Under the pieces are notes generated by a model that was not told where the DNA came from, ran no database searches, and saw only the letters and a program-made list of their open reading frames with translations. 64,000 nt of DNA from Bryobacterales bacterium KBS 96 (GTDB lineage Bacteria; Acidobacteriota; Terriglobia; Bryobacterales; Bryobacteraceae), in the NCBI GenBank assembly GCA_000381625.1, contig KB906767.1, positions 1,838,629-1,902,628 on the forward strand, in the 5' to 3' direction. The stretch's first letter is position 1. Each line of letters begins with the position of its first letter. Positions 41,744 to 50,008 of the stretch are shown here, piece by piece. The translations under genes and the position numbers were made by a program.

Positions 41744-44700
41744 ATGAAAATCTCCAAAGGCATCGTCGCCGCAATCGGATTACTGATCGTTTGGCTTGTC
41801 CTATCGTGGCTGCTGGGCACATGGCTGCATCTGGCAAGCCCCGGGTTGTGGATTCTTCGGGTCGGCCTGATGGTGCTCGGAATCGTCGGTTTTCTGGGAT
41901 ACACACTTCTGAGCAGGCAGCCGACGGCGGCATCTTCCCCTGGCGCGCCTGCGGCCGCCGGAACGGCTTCCGATATCGATTTCGCGTTCACCGAAGCATC
42001 CAACCGGCTGCGGACCGCCAATCTCATGAAGGGGTCGACCATCGCCGCGCTCCCGGCGATCTTTGTGTTGGGTGATTCGAATGCGGCCAAGACCAGTGTT
42101 CTGGCCCACTCCGGCCTGGAACCCGAGCTTGTCGCCGGTCAGGCCTACCTGGACAACGCTGTCACGCCTACACGCGCGGTGAACGTCTGGTTTGCGCGGC
42201 GGACGATCTTCATCGATCCGGCCGGCAAAATCGTCGCCGATGAAGGCGCAAGAAGAAAGCTATTCCGCAAGTTCGCACCCGCCGCGCTTGGCTCAGTTTT
42301 CGGAGGCGCCGCTCCCCCGCCCCGCGCCGCGGTGATCGCTCTAAGTTGCGAAACCTTGCTGCAGGCGGGCGGGGCCGAAGCGGCCGCGCTGAAATCGCGC
42401 CAGATGCAGACCATATTGGGGGAGTTGGCGCAGGAACTGGGCGCCGGATTTCCGGTTTACGTCCTCTTCACGAAATCGGATCGCATCCCCTATTTCCGCG
42501 AGTTCGCGGAGAACCTGACGGAAGCCGAAGCCGCTGAACCCTTCGGGGCCACGCTGCCCTTACAGCCGGCTCAATCCGGCGTTTACGCGGAAGAACAGAC
42601 CCACCGCCTCAATGAAGCGTTCCAGCGGCTGTATTACTCGCTTGCAGACAAGCGCACCGCGTTCCTTGCTCGCGAAAACGATAGCGCGAAGCTACCCAAC
42701 GTTTACGAATTTCCGCGCGAATTCGGCAAGCTCCGCTCGCTGCTGGTTCCTTTCCTGGTCGATGTTTGCCGTCCCAGCCAGTTACGGACGAATCCATTCC
42801 TCCGCGGCTTCTTCTTCACGGGTGTTCGTCCCATCGTCGTCAGCGATTTAGCTCCCTCCGCTCCGCAGGTCCAGCCGGAACCGGCAGCTTTCGATGCGGG
42901 GGCCACGCGCATCTTCGGCCGCCAGCCTGCCGCCACGCCGTTAATGGACATGCCCCAAGGCTCGTCCCGGAAGGTGCCCCAGTGGGTCTTCCTCAGCCAT
43001 CTGTTCAGCGGGCTCATACTCGCGGACAAGCCGGCGCTAGGCGTCGCACAACATAGCATGAAGGTGAGCTTTTGGCGCCGCGCGGCGATGGCCGCCGCGG
43101 CTGCGATCGCTGTGGTGTTGGCAATCTTATGGGTAGTCTCGTTTACCGGAAATCATGAACTCGTGTCCGGTTCCGTGGGCGCGGCGCGTATAATGCCGGC
43201 GCAAGGTTTACCATCCACCCAAATGGCCTCTCTGGACTCCTTGCAGCAGCTTGAGCAACTGCGCGAAAAGCTCGCGCTGCTGGATGAATACGACCGGACC
43301 GGCAAACCCTTGCATTTACGGTTCGGACTCTACTCGGGCGATGCCATCCGCGACCCGCTGCGGCAGGTCTACTACGGTTTGTTCCGCCGTGCCCTGCTTG
43401 CGCCGACGCAGGACACCTTGATCGCGGTGTGCTCGAATCCTCCCAAATCGAATGACATCGCAAACTACGGCGCCGTCTACGACGCATTGAAAGCCTACCT
43501 GATCACCACGCAAAATCACGAGAAGAGCTCACGCGATTTTCTAAGCCCAGTCCTGATGCGCTATTGGCTGAATGGCCGGCAGATTGACGACCAGCGCCGC
43601 GGCCTCGCGCAGAAGCAATTCGACTTCTATTCTGGAGATCTCGCGAACTACAACCCGTATCCGCATTTCGCTCGTTCGAACGAAGAAGCAGTTGCATCCG
43701 CGCGAGTCTACCTGAATGCGTTCGGCTACCAGCAGCGCGTCTATCAGGGAATGCTTGCCGAAGCTTCCAAACAGAATCCGCCCATCATTTTCAACCAGCA
43801 GTTCCCTGGCTCGGCGGCCGTTGTCGTCAACAACTACCGTGTCGATGGCGCCTTCACGAAGGTAGGTTTTGCCGCTTTCCAAAAGGAATTGCAAGATCCG
43901 GATAAATATTCAAGAGGCGAAGAATGGGTGCTTGGCCCCGCGTCTAATATTCCGCCGAACAAAGCTGAATTGATTCAGGAGTTGCAAAAGCTTTATCAAG
44001 ACGGATTCGTCAATGCGTGGCGCAACTACGTCAAAGAGACCTCCGTAGTCCCGTATCACAGCGTTCAGGACGCGGCCAATAAGCTGGCGCGCCTCACCGG
44101 CAACGGGTCGCCGCTTTTGCTCGTGCTTTGCGTAGCCTCGCAGAACACGGCAGTGCCCGACAAGGACATCGCCGCTCTATTCCAGCCCCCGCAGATCGTC
44201 ACGCCGCCGCAGGGTTGCCTGGAGAAACCGTCTTCGACCGCAAATGCGCCTTACATGGACGCGTTGACAAGACTGCAGACGTCCATCAGCCAGATTGCAG
44301 CGAACCCAACTAACGACTCGGCAAAGATGCAGACGATTGCCGACGCTTCACAGGCCACTGGGATCGCACGAGACCTCGATCGCAACTTCCCCCGTGACGG
44401 TCAAAACGTCGATGAGAACACGTTTCGAATTCTGCTTGCGCCCATATCCAGCATCCCGGCGCTTGTCGGCGGCCTCGACAAAAACGCCGTGAACGGGCAG
44501 GCCAAGGCGCTGTGCGCGCAGATGCACTCTCTTCTGATCAAGTACCCGTTCAATCCCAAATCGCCCTTGGACGCGACGCTCTCGGAGGTTGCTTCGATGT
44601 TCAAGCAACCGGATGGGGCGCTGTGGGCAACGTATAATCAGAACTTCCAGAAATTGATGGTTCGCCAAGGTAGCCAGTTTGTCCGCGTCTCCGGACAGAC

Positions 44701-45211
44701 TATGACGGTCACGAGCGCTTTTCTGAATTGGTTCAGCCGCGCGGCGGTTGTATCGGACGCTCTGTTCCGGAGTGGCGCCCAAAGCCCTAGCTTCACGTTT
44801 GCCATCAAACCCGCTGCTTCGGACGATATCGAGGGCGTCTCGCTCGAGATTGACGGCCAGTCCGCAAAATATCCGAAAGGCGGCGGCTCGTTCCAGCAAT
44901 TCACGTGGCCGGGCAACGTACAGAATGTCACTCTGCAGGTTCAATTCGTCAAGGGAACCGCATTCAACTTCCCCACGGGCCAGCCTGGGCTTTGGTCGCT
45001 CTTTCGCTGGCTGGATTCAACGGAACACTGGCAACAGCAGGGGACCACTTACACCTTCGAATCCACGGTACGCACCAACGCAGGCCCTGTGACCATTCCA
45101 TCGAACGGACATCCGGCGACTGTGAAATTCATCCTCGACCCAATGGGTTCGCCGGTCCGGCCCGATTTCTTCAGCGGTTTAAGCGCCTGCCCTTCCGTGG
45201 CCGTCCAGTGA
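41744..45211 (+). CDS. tssM: Type VI secretion membrane protein TssM (IcmF family)
   Basis: 1155 residues, typical of TssM. Two N-terminal transmembrane helices (about 5-27, 36-56), a cytoplasmic part, a third helix near 450 (AAMAAAAAIAVVLAILWVVS) and a large periplasmic part with the IcmF-related blocks. Near residue 110 the P-loop reads GDSNAAKTS, so the second Gly of the usual GxxxxGKS/T is replaced by Ala; ATP use is doubtful. TssM spans the envelope with TssL and TssJ; no tssJ gene is seen. It ends the operon here, with no further tss gene following. Confidence 0.93.
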   Translation: MKISKGIVAAIGLLIVWLVLSWLLGTWLHLASPGLWILRVGLMVLGIVGFLGYTLLSRQPTAASSPGAPAAAGTASDIDFAFTEASNRLRTANLMKGSTIAALPAIFVLGDSNAAKTSVLAHSGLEPELVAGQAYLDNAVTPTRAVNVWFARRTIFIDPAGKIVADEGARRKLFRKFAPAALGSVFGGAAPPPRAAVIALSCETLLQAGGAEAAALKSRQMQTILGELAQELGAGFPVYVLFTKSDRIPYFREFAENLTEAEAAEPFGATLPLQPAQSGVYAEEQTHRLNEAFQRLYYSLADKRTAFLARENDSAKLPNVYEFPREFGKLRSLLVPFLVDVCRPSQLRTNPFLRGFFFTGVRPIVVSDLAPSAPQVQPEPAAFDAGATRIFGRQPAATPLMDMPQGSSRKVPQWVFLSHLFSGLILADKPALGVAQHSMKVSFWRRAAMAAAAAIAVVLAILWVVSFTGNHELVSGSVGAARIMPAQGLPSTQMASLDSLQQLEQLREKLALLDEYDRTGKPLHLRFGLYSGDAIRDPLRQVYYGLFRRALLAPTQDTLIAVCSNPPKSNDIANYGAVYDALKAYLITTQNHEKSSRDFLSPVLMRYWLNGRQIDDQRRGLAQKQFDFYSGDLANYNPYPHFARSNEEAVASARVYLNAFGYQQRVYQGMLAEASKQNPPIIFNQQFPGSAAVVVNNYRVDGAFTKVGFAAFQKELQDPDKYSRGEEWVLGPASNIPPNKAELIQELQKLYQDGFVNAWRNYVKETSVVPYHSVQDAANKLARLTGNGSPLLLVLCVASQNTAVPDKDIAALFQPPQIVTPPQGCLEKPSSTANAPYMDALTRLQTSISQIAANPTNDSAKMQTIADASQATGIARDLDRNFPRDGQNVDENTFRILLAPISSIPALVGGLDKNAVNGQAKALCAQMHSLLIKYPFNPKSPLDATLSEVASMFKQPDGALWATYNQNFQKLMVRQGSQFVRVSGQTMTVTSAFLNWFSRAAVVSDALFRSGAQSPSFTFAIKPAASDDIEGVSLEIDGQSAKYPKGGGSFQQFTWPGNVQNVTLQVQFVKGTAFNFPTGQPGLWSLFRWLDSTEHWQQQGTTYTFESTVRTNAGPVTIPSNGHPATVKFILDPMGSPVRPDFFSGLSACPSVAVQ

Positions 45212-45423
45212 CTACCTGGGCACTGGAACTGCAGCGGATGTGCAATCGCACACCCAAAGCGATGAAAGTTATTGAAAGGGGCGGAGCCGTACAAGTGCTG
45301 ACTTTTTCCGAAATCGCCACTTGCCGAGAAGTGAGCCAAGATTCGTAAACGCTAGGCCGTTACTCACGACCTATCCCAGCCAAGTCACCGAATGGCCGCT
45401 CGGCTCTTCCGTTTCCGAGCTTT

Positions 45424-48285
45424 CTAGTCCACGCGAAGAGCTGTCATCGGATCCAAGTTACTCGCCCGTCTGGCTGGTAACCAGGCTGCTAATGCCGTTA
45501 CCGCTGCGACCACCGCAAGCGCGCACAAAAAGATTTCGGGATTCGCTGGGCTCACGGAAAAGAACTGCCGCTTCACGAGCATAATAGAGCCTACAGCAAG
45601 TGGCGCTCCGAAGCCGATCCCGATGAGTAACAGAACGATGGACTCGCGCAGAACCATCCATCTGATATCTGTGGCCTGTGCTCCAACCGCGAGCCGAATG
45701 CCGATCTCGCTGCGACGTCGCACCACGTTATGACTCATGACTCCGTACAACCCAATGGCGGCGAGCAACAACGCCAGGCCGGAAAAAAGACTCGTTAGTG
45801 TCGAGATCAGTTCATCGTGTGTCATCAGGCTTGAGACTTGTTCCTGAATGGTGCTGACGTGCAAAAGAGGCAGATTGCGATCGACTTCGCCCACAGCGGA
45901 TTGCAATTCGCCGGCTATTCTCTTCGGATCCCCTGTTGTACGGACCAGCACAACGTTGGCGTAGCGATCCTGGTTTTCTTCTCGCAGTATCTGTGCTGCC
46001 GCGGTATGTTCCTGAACTTGCGAGGGCGGCGGCGCGGGAAGGAAAGGATCGATCTGCTCCAGAGGAATATAAACCATCCGTATCGGGTCGGTGTTTCGGG
46101 GATCGCTCGCTTTCGTGTCGCGAACGACTCCTACTATGCGCCACGGCCCTTTGACCGAATCAATGTCGAGGGTAAGCCAGCGGCCGACGGCATTGCCATG
46201 TGGATAGTAACGCTTGGCAACCGTTTGATTTACGACCGCTACTTTGCCGGAGTCGGCCGTATCTGTGCCATTGATGGTGCGGCCCGCGACGGCCGAAATT
46301 CCGACCGTATCGAAGTAGTTGGCCGACACGCGGTTGAGGCTGGCGGCCATATTCTCTTTCGGCGCTGGAGTGTAGCCGGCCGGGGAAATGGTCGAACTCC
46401 AACCTCCGGGACTGATAGGCGGAGTCGCCGCAAGTGCGACCGACCGTACGCCGGGGATCCTGGACAAGCGCTCGATGAGGCGTTGATGCAGGGCAGCAGT
46501 CTGGCTGGGCCTGTAACCGGCAAGTCTTGCGTCGAAGTCGGCGATTACTAGGTTGGTGCGTTCGAATCCATAGTCCTGGTTCTGGAGATTGCGAAGACTT
46601 CGAAGAAAGAAGCCGGCGCCAATCAGAAGCGCGAGAGAAAGAGCCACTTGGGCGGTCACCAGCGCTTTCGGCCAAAAGCGTGAAGAGCCAGCTGCCGTAC
46701 CGTGGGCTGTACGAGTGTTGAACCCGAGGCTGAGTGTGTTACCAGACCGGCTGGCGGACAAAGCCGGGCCGAGGCCGAACACAAGTGAGGTTGCGAGAGA
46801 CACGGCAACCGCGAATGACACCACTGCCATGTTCGGCGTTGGACTGAGCGCGATCGTGAATGTTCCTGCGCTGATGAACGCGATGAGGGTTCGAGTAGCC
46901 AGGAATGCGATTCCCAGGCCCAGCAAGCCACCGGTGAAAGAAAGCAGGGTTGCTTCCGTGAGGTGCTGACGGACAATGCGGGCGCGGCTGGACCCCAATG
47001 CGAGGCGTGTCGCGATCTCGCGTTGGGCCGCCGCGGCTCGTGTCAGCAGGAGGTTGGCCAGATTGGCGCAAGCGATCAGCAGAATCAGTACCACGACCGC
47101 CATCAGAATGCGCAAGGACTCCGCGTATTGCGTGCGGACCAAAGATACGCCATGGGACGCGGGGACGAGTGGCACGACCTCGCGGTTGATCTCCTGCTCA
47201 CGGGCCAGATTTCTGGTGGTTCCGTCTGTCTCGCGGATTCCCGTATGGATCTGGTAATTCAGCCAAGCCTGCGCCTGCAGAAAGTCAGATCGATGCGTTG
47301 CCGCCGCCGCGCTGAGCCGACCGAAAAGGTGAAGAAAGTAAGGTCCTGAATGGGGCGCTAAAAAAGACGGCTGTTGAAATATTGCGGGCTGCATCGTGAC
47401 CGGCGCCCACATCGCCGTCGGTTCGAGTTCCAGTTTGATGCCCTGAAATGATTTCGGCATAACACCAATAACTGCGAACGGAACTCGATTGAGAATGATG
47501 GTTTTTCCAACAATCTTAGGATCGGAAGAAAGCGAGCGCCGCCAAAAATCGTAACTCAGAACAACAACTGCTCCGCTTCCAGGGATCGCGGCATCTGAAG
47601 GACCGATCGCACGGCCCAGAAAGGGCTGCGTGCCCAAGACACGAAAATAGTTTCCGGAAACCACGTTAACCGGCGCTACGATCGCCGATCTGCTTTGTTC
47701 CGAAGCGCCTTCGGACGCCGGCAGCCGGACGCTCGCTTTATACGAGAAGCTGGCAAACGCCGCAATACGCTGGAAGGGGCCGGGGTTCTCTTCGAGTTGC
47801 CGAGCGAAGTACCAGGGGTAATAACCGAACTGGCCAAGATCAATACCGCCAGCTACGCCTTCGCTGTCTGAATTTCCGAACGTGACCAGTTGTTGCGGAT
47901 TTTTCACAGGCAGCTCCCGCAACAGCAACTGATCGAGCAGAGTAAAAATGGCAGTGTTCGCGCCGATGCCCAATGCAACAGAGAGCAGAGCGATCGAAGT
48001 GAATCCGGGGCTTTTGGCGAGTCTGCGAACGCTCAAGCGGAGATCTTGCAACAAATTCTCGATGCTGGACTCCCATCGTGAGTTCCAGACCTGTTGCTTG
48101 ACCGCGCTTCGGCTCCCCGCTGCAACCAAGGCAGCGCGGCGCGCGGCTTCGGGAGTCATACCAAGGCTTCGCCTATGCGCAGCTTCAGCTTCGATGTAGG
48201 ACGCAATTTCTTCATCGACTTCCGCTCTGGCTCGCTGCCGATTAAAGAGCGCTTTCACACCCGATAGAAAACCGAGCCAAGTCAT
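45424..48285 (-). CDS. MacB-like duplicated orphan ABC permease (ADOP type)
   Basis: 953 residues. An N-terminal soluble prefix (about 1-80, with SYIEAEAAHRRSLGMTPEAARRAAL) precedes two FtsX/MacB permease halves: the first starts with GFTSIALLSVALGIGANTAIF, and the second has the last three helices (LFSGLALLLAAIGLYGVM through LAAWLPARRASNLDPMTALR). Each half has a large periplasmic MacB-like domain. There is no ATPase domain or neighbouring ATPase gene, which is usual for this Acidobacteria group. Function unknown; peptide export or signalling is discussed for MacB relatives. The PadR regulator gene lies 7 bases upstream. Confidence 0.9.
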   Translation of the reverse strand: MTWLGFLSGVKALFNRQRARAEVDEEIASYIEAEAAHRRSLGMTPEAARRAALVAAGSRSAVKQQVWNSRWESSIENLLQDLRLSVRRLAKSPGFTSIALLSVALGIGANTAIFTLLDQLLLRELPVKNPQQLVTFGNSDSEGVAGGIDLGQFGYYPWYFARQLEENPGPFQRIAAFASFSYKASVRLPASEGASEQSRSAIVAPVNVVSGNYFRVLGTQPFLGRAIGPSDAAIPGSGAVVVLSYDFWRRSLSSDPKIVGKTIILNRVPFAVIGVMPKSFQGIKLELEPTAMWAPVTMQPAIFQQPSFLAPHSGPYFLHLFGRLSAAAATHRSDFLQAQAWLNYQIHTGIRETDGTTRNLAREQEINREVVPLVPASHGVSLVRTQYAESLRILMAVVVLILLIACANLANLLLTRAAAAQREIATRLALGSSRARIVRQHLTEATLLSFTGGLLGLGIAFLATRTLIAFISAGTFTIALSPTPNMAVVSFAVAVSLATSLVFGLGPALSASRSGNTLSLGFNTRTAHGTAAGSSRFWPKALVTAQVALSLALLIGAGFFLRSLRNLQNQDYGFERTNLVIADFDARLAGYRPSQTAALHQRLIERLSRIPGVRSVALAATPPISPGGWSSTISPAGYTPAPKENMAASLNRVSANYFDTVGISAVAGRTINGTDTADSGKVAVVNQTVAKRYYPHGNAVGRWLTLDIDSVKGPWRIVGVVRDTKASDPRNTDPIRMVYIPLEQIDPFLPAPPPSQVQEHTAAAQILREENQDRYANVVLVRTTGDPKRIAGELQSAVGEVDRNLPLLHVSTIQEQVSSLMTHDELISTLTSLFSGLALLLAAIGLYGVMSHNVVRRRSEIGIRLAVGAQATDIRWMVLRESIVLLLIGIGFGAPLAVGSIMLVKRQFFSVSPANPEIFLCALAVVAAVTALAAWLPARRASNLDPMTALRVD

Positions 48286-48292
48286 TTAATTC

Positions 48293-48652
48293 CTAAGCCT
48301 CAAGAATGCGGGCTATCGCCGCGATCTGCCTATACCACTGTTCCGTCTCGGCGGTTAGAGCTTTTCGCCCGCTCGCCGTAAGCGAGTAGTACTTCGCGCG
48401 ACGGCTATTCTCGGTTTCCCGCCACTCGGATCTGACGTGGCCACCCCGTTCCATGCGGCTTAGGGCAGGCAGAAGGGATCCGGCATTCACGCGGAAGACT
48501 CCGTTGCTGATCTGCTCGATGCGCAAAGCTACGCCGTAGCCATGCATCGGCTCAAGAGCCAGGGTCTTCAGAATGAGCATCTCCAGCTTTCCCTGCACTA
48601 GTTCGCCGGATTTCCGAACCTGGGCATCTGCAACGGGAGTTTTCTTGGGCAC
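48293..48652 (-). CDS. PadR-family transcription regulator of the orphan permease
   Basis: 119 residues. The GTG at 48652 is chosen: GGAGG lies 11 bases before it, and the promoter at 48684-48712 would lie inside the gene with any longer frame. The winged helix is LEMLILKTLALEPMHGYGVALRIEQISNGVFRVNAGSLLPALSRMERGGHV, the PadR core. A short C-terminal dimer helix follows. PadR proteins repress genes until a small ligand binds. The permease begins 7 bases after the stop, so the pair forms one transcript, and the inverted repeat around the promoter is a likely binding site. Confidence 0.9.
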   Translation of the reverse strand: MPKKTPVADAQVRKSGELVQGKLEMLILKTLALEPMHGYGVALRIEQISNGVFRVNAGSLLPALSRMERGGHVRSEWRETENSRRAKYYSLTASGRKALTAETEQWYRQIAAIARILEA

Positions 48653-48675
48653 GAATATGTTCGCCTCCTCCCCCA

Positions 48676-48712
48676 GACAATCTAGAGTAGACTCGTTCAT
48701 ACAGATTGTCAA
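48676..48712 (-). promoter_or_regulatory. Promoter of padR-permease operon with overlapping inverted repeat
   Basis: On the minus strand TTGACA (48712-48707) and TACTCT (48689-48684) are separated by 17 bases, a near-consensus sigma-70-type promoter. GACAATCT (48676-48683) and AGATTGTC (48703-48710) form a perfect 8-base inverted repeat. One arm overlaps the -35 and the other lies just downstream of the -10, a textbook place for a repressor. A PadR dimer is the natural candidate. Confidence 0.7.
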
Positions 48713-48886
48713 GAGGAGAATGCATCGGCGGCGCAATGTCAGCCGGACCGCCCCACGGCATAGGTCGCTTCGGTACAATTCGTGGGATGTGACTCATCGG
48801 ATTGGTCCGGCTAACCGCCAGCGTAGAGTCATCCACTTGGAAACGTCGTCAAGTCTGCCGGTCTAGCCTTTTGAAACTACTCGCAG

Positions 48887-48921
48887 GTAGTCGCCAACGG
48901 TAGATCTACCCATGGCCGTTA
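48887..48921. repeat. 35-bp direct repeat, copy 1
   Basis: Starts GTAGTCGC, contains the palindrome GTAGATCTAC and ends CATGGCCGTTA. It matches copy 2 at 49819-49853 at 33 of 35 positions. AACGG and CCGTT inside it can pair as a short stem. The two copies flank the SDR gene in the same orientation. Confidence 0.8.
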
Positions 48922-48939
48922 GTGAAGTGCTATCGTGGT

Positions 48940-49644
48940 TCACTTCCGGCGCCGCGACACAACCGGTGCGGCACGGACAAACTCATTCGCGACATGTTCC
49001 TCCAGCATCCACCGGCCCATAGCCCGATAGGAGACGGGCCACCAGGAGTTGAGAGTGCCGTCCCACTCCGCCGAAGCCACAGGCCGCTCGTCTTTACCGC
49101 GGGAATTGACCCCCGCGCGGACAAGTGTCCAGCGTAGCGTAGAGAACGCGCCGCGACCCAGAGCATTGACTACGGCTTGCTGTTCGGCGGCCCCGCGCCC
49201 AATGGTACCGGGAAACCACGAGAAGAAGCGCATGGCATGGCTCGCAGACTTGCCAGGCGCTGCGGCGAGAAGCGTGTTGATCACAAAGATCCGGTCGACG
49301 CCGGAGGCGGTCATCGAAGCCTCAACGGTGGCCATATTAGCGGAGAGCAGGGCTGAGCGGTCGTTGCTTGCTCGCGTCACGCCGATCGCCGCGATGACGG
49401 TGTCTGCCCCCGAAAACGCCGCTGTGAGCGCAGCGCGGTCGGCAAGAGACGCGACAACGACAACGCGAGACTTGCCCGGCACGTCTGTGACGCGCTCCGG
49501 CCGCGAACGAACAATTGCCGTGAAGTCGATGTTCTCTCCCCGGCACACACTGAGAATGCCCTGGCCGAGACCACCAGCGGCCCCGATGACCGCAACGTGA
49601 CGAGGCAGCGGGCGAGATACGTTAACGGAAGATCGTGTCGGCAT
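48940..49644 (-). CDS. NAD(P)-binding SDR/NmrA-like oxidoreductase
   Basis: 234 residues. The ATG at 49644 is chosen because AAGGTG lies about seven bases before it; an upstream in-frame start at 49698 is less likely. VAVIGAAGGLGQGIL near residue 17 is the Rossmann GxxGxxG motif, and FTAIVRSRPERV follows as the second strand with basic residues that suit NADPH. GADTVIAAIGVTR and FVINTLLAAAPGK fit the atypical SDR (NAD-dependent epimerase/NmrA) group. The YxxxK catalytic pair is not clear. It is flanked by the 35-bp direct repeats. Substrate unknown. Confidence 0.75.
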   Translation of the reverse strand: MPTRSSVNVSRPLPRHVAVIGAAGGLGQGILSVCRGENIDFTAIVRSRPERVTDVPGKSRVVVVASLADRAALTAAFSGADTVIAAIGVTRASNDRSALLSANMATVEASMTASGVDRIFVINTLLAAAPGKSASHAMRFFSWFPGTIGRGAAEQQAVVNALGRGAFSTLRWTLVRAGVNSRGKDERPVASAEWDGTLNSWWPVSYRAMGRWMLEEHVANEFVRAAPVVSRRRK

Positions 49645-50008
49645 GCGAGACACCTTATGATGATTGGGCGAACATTCCTGACGGTTCACCGGCAACACCG
49701 AGTCCTGAGAAAAACAACAGCTACGATATCACTGTTCGTAAAGCAAGACCGCTGCGATCGGTCATAAGTTTGAGGCGCGGCATCCCGCTGCGCGCACCCA
49801 GTTCGGGTTCGCTCCTGAGTAGTCGCGAACGGTAGATCTACACATGGCCGTTAATCACGATCTACCCCAGCCGCGCGGCAAGTTAGATCAATGGGCGATG
49901 GCTGGGAGCTTGGCTCATGTAAATTAATGGCTTTGCTCTGCCGTCGCACATATTTCTGAGTCCGGCCGACCGAAACGCCGGCGCTAATATGGCCTGCGAA
50001 AGTTGCTG
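49645..50008. other. Intergenic gap without a gene; holds repeat copy 2
   Basis: 364 bases between two minus-strand genes. No frame of interest was seen on either strand. The only structure found is the second copy of the 35-bp repeat at 49819-49853. A promoter for the SDR gene should lie near its left end but none could be named. Confidence 0.5.
49819..49853. repeat. 35-bp direct repeat, copy 2
   Basis: Same orientation as copy 1 at 48887-48921, 932 bases away, with two mismatches. It carries the same GTAGATCTAC palindrome and CATGGCCGTTA end. Possible roles are remnants of a mobile unit, duplicated insertion sites or a genome-wide interspersed repeat. Confidence 0.8.

Noticed and set aside
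45239-45252. Terminator hairpin after tssM (TGTGC/GCACA)
   Set aside because: Stem of only five pairs and no U-tract; not enough to call.
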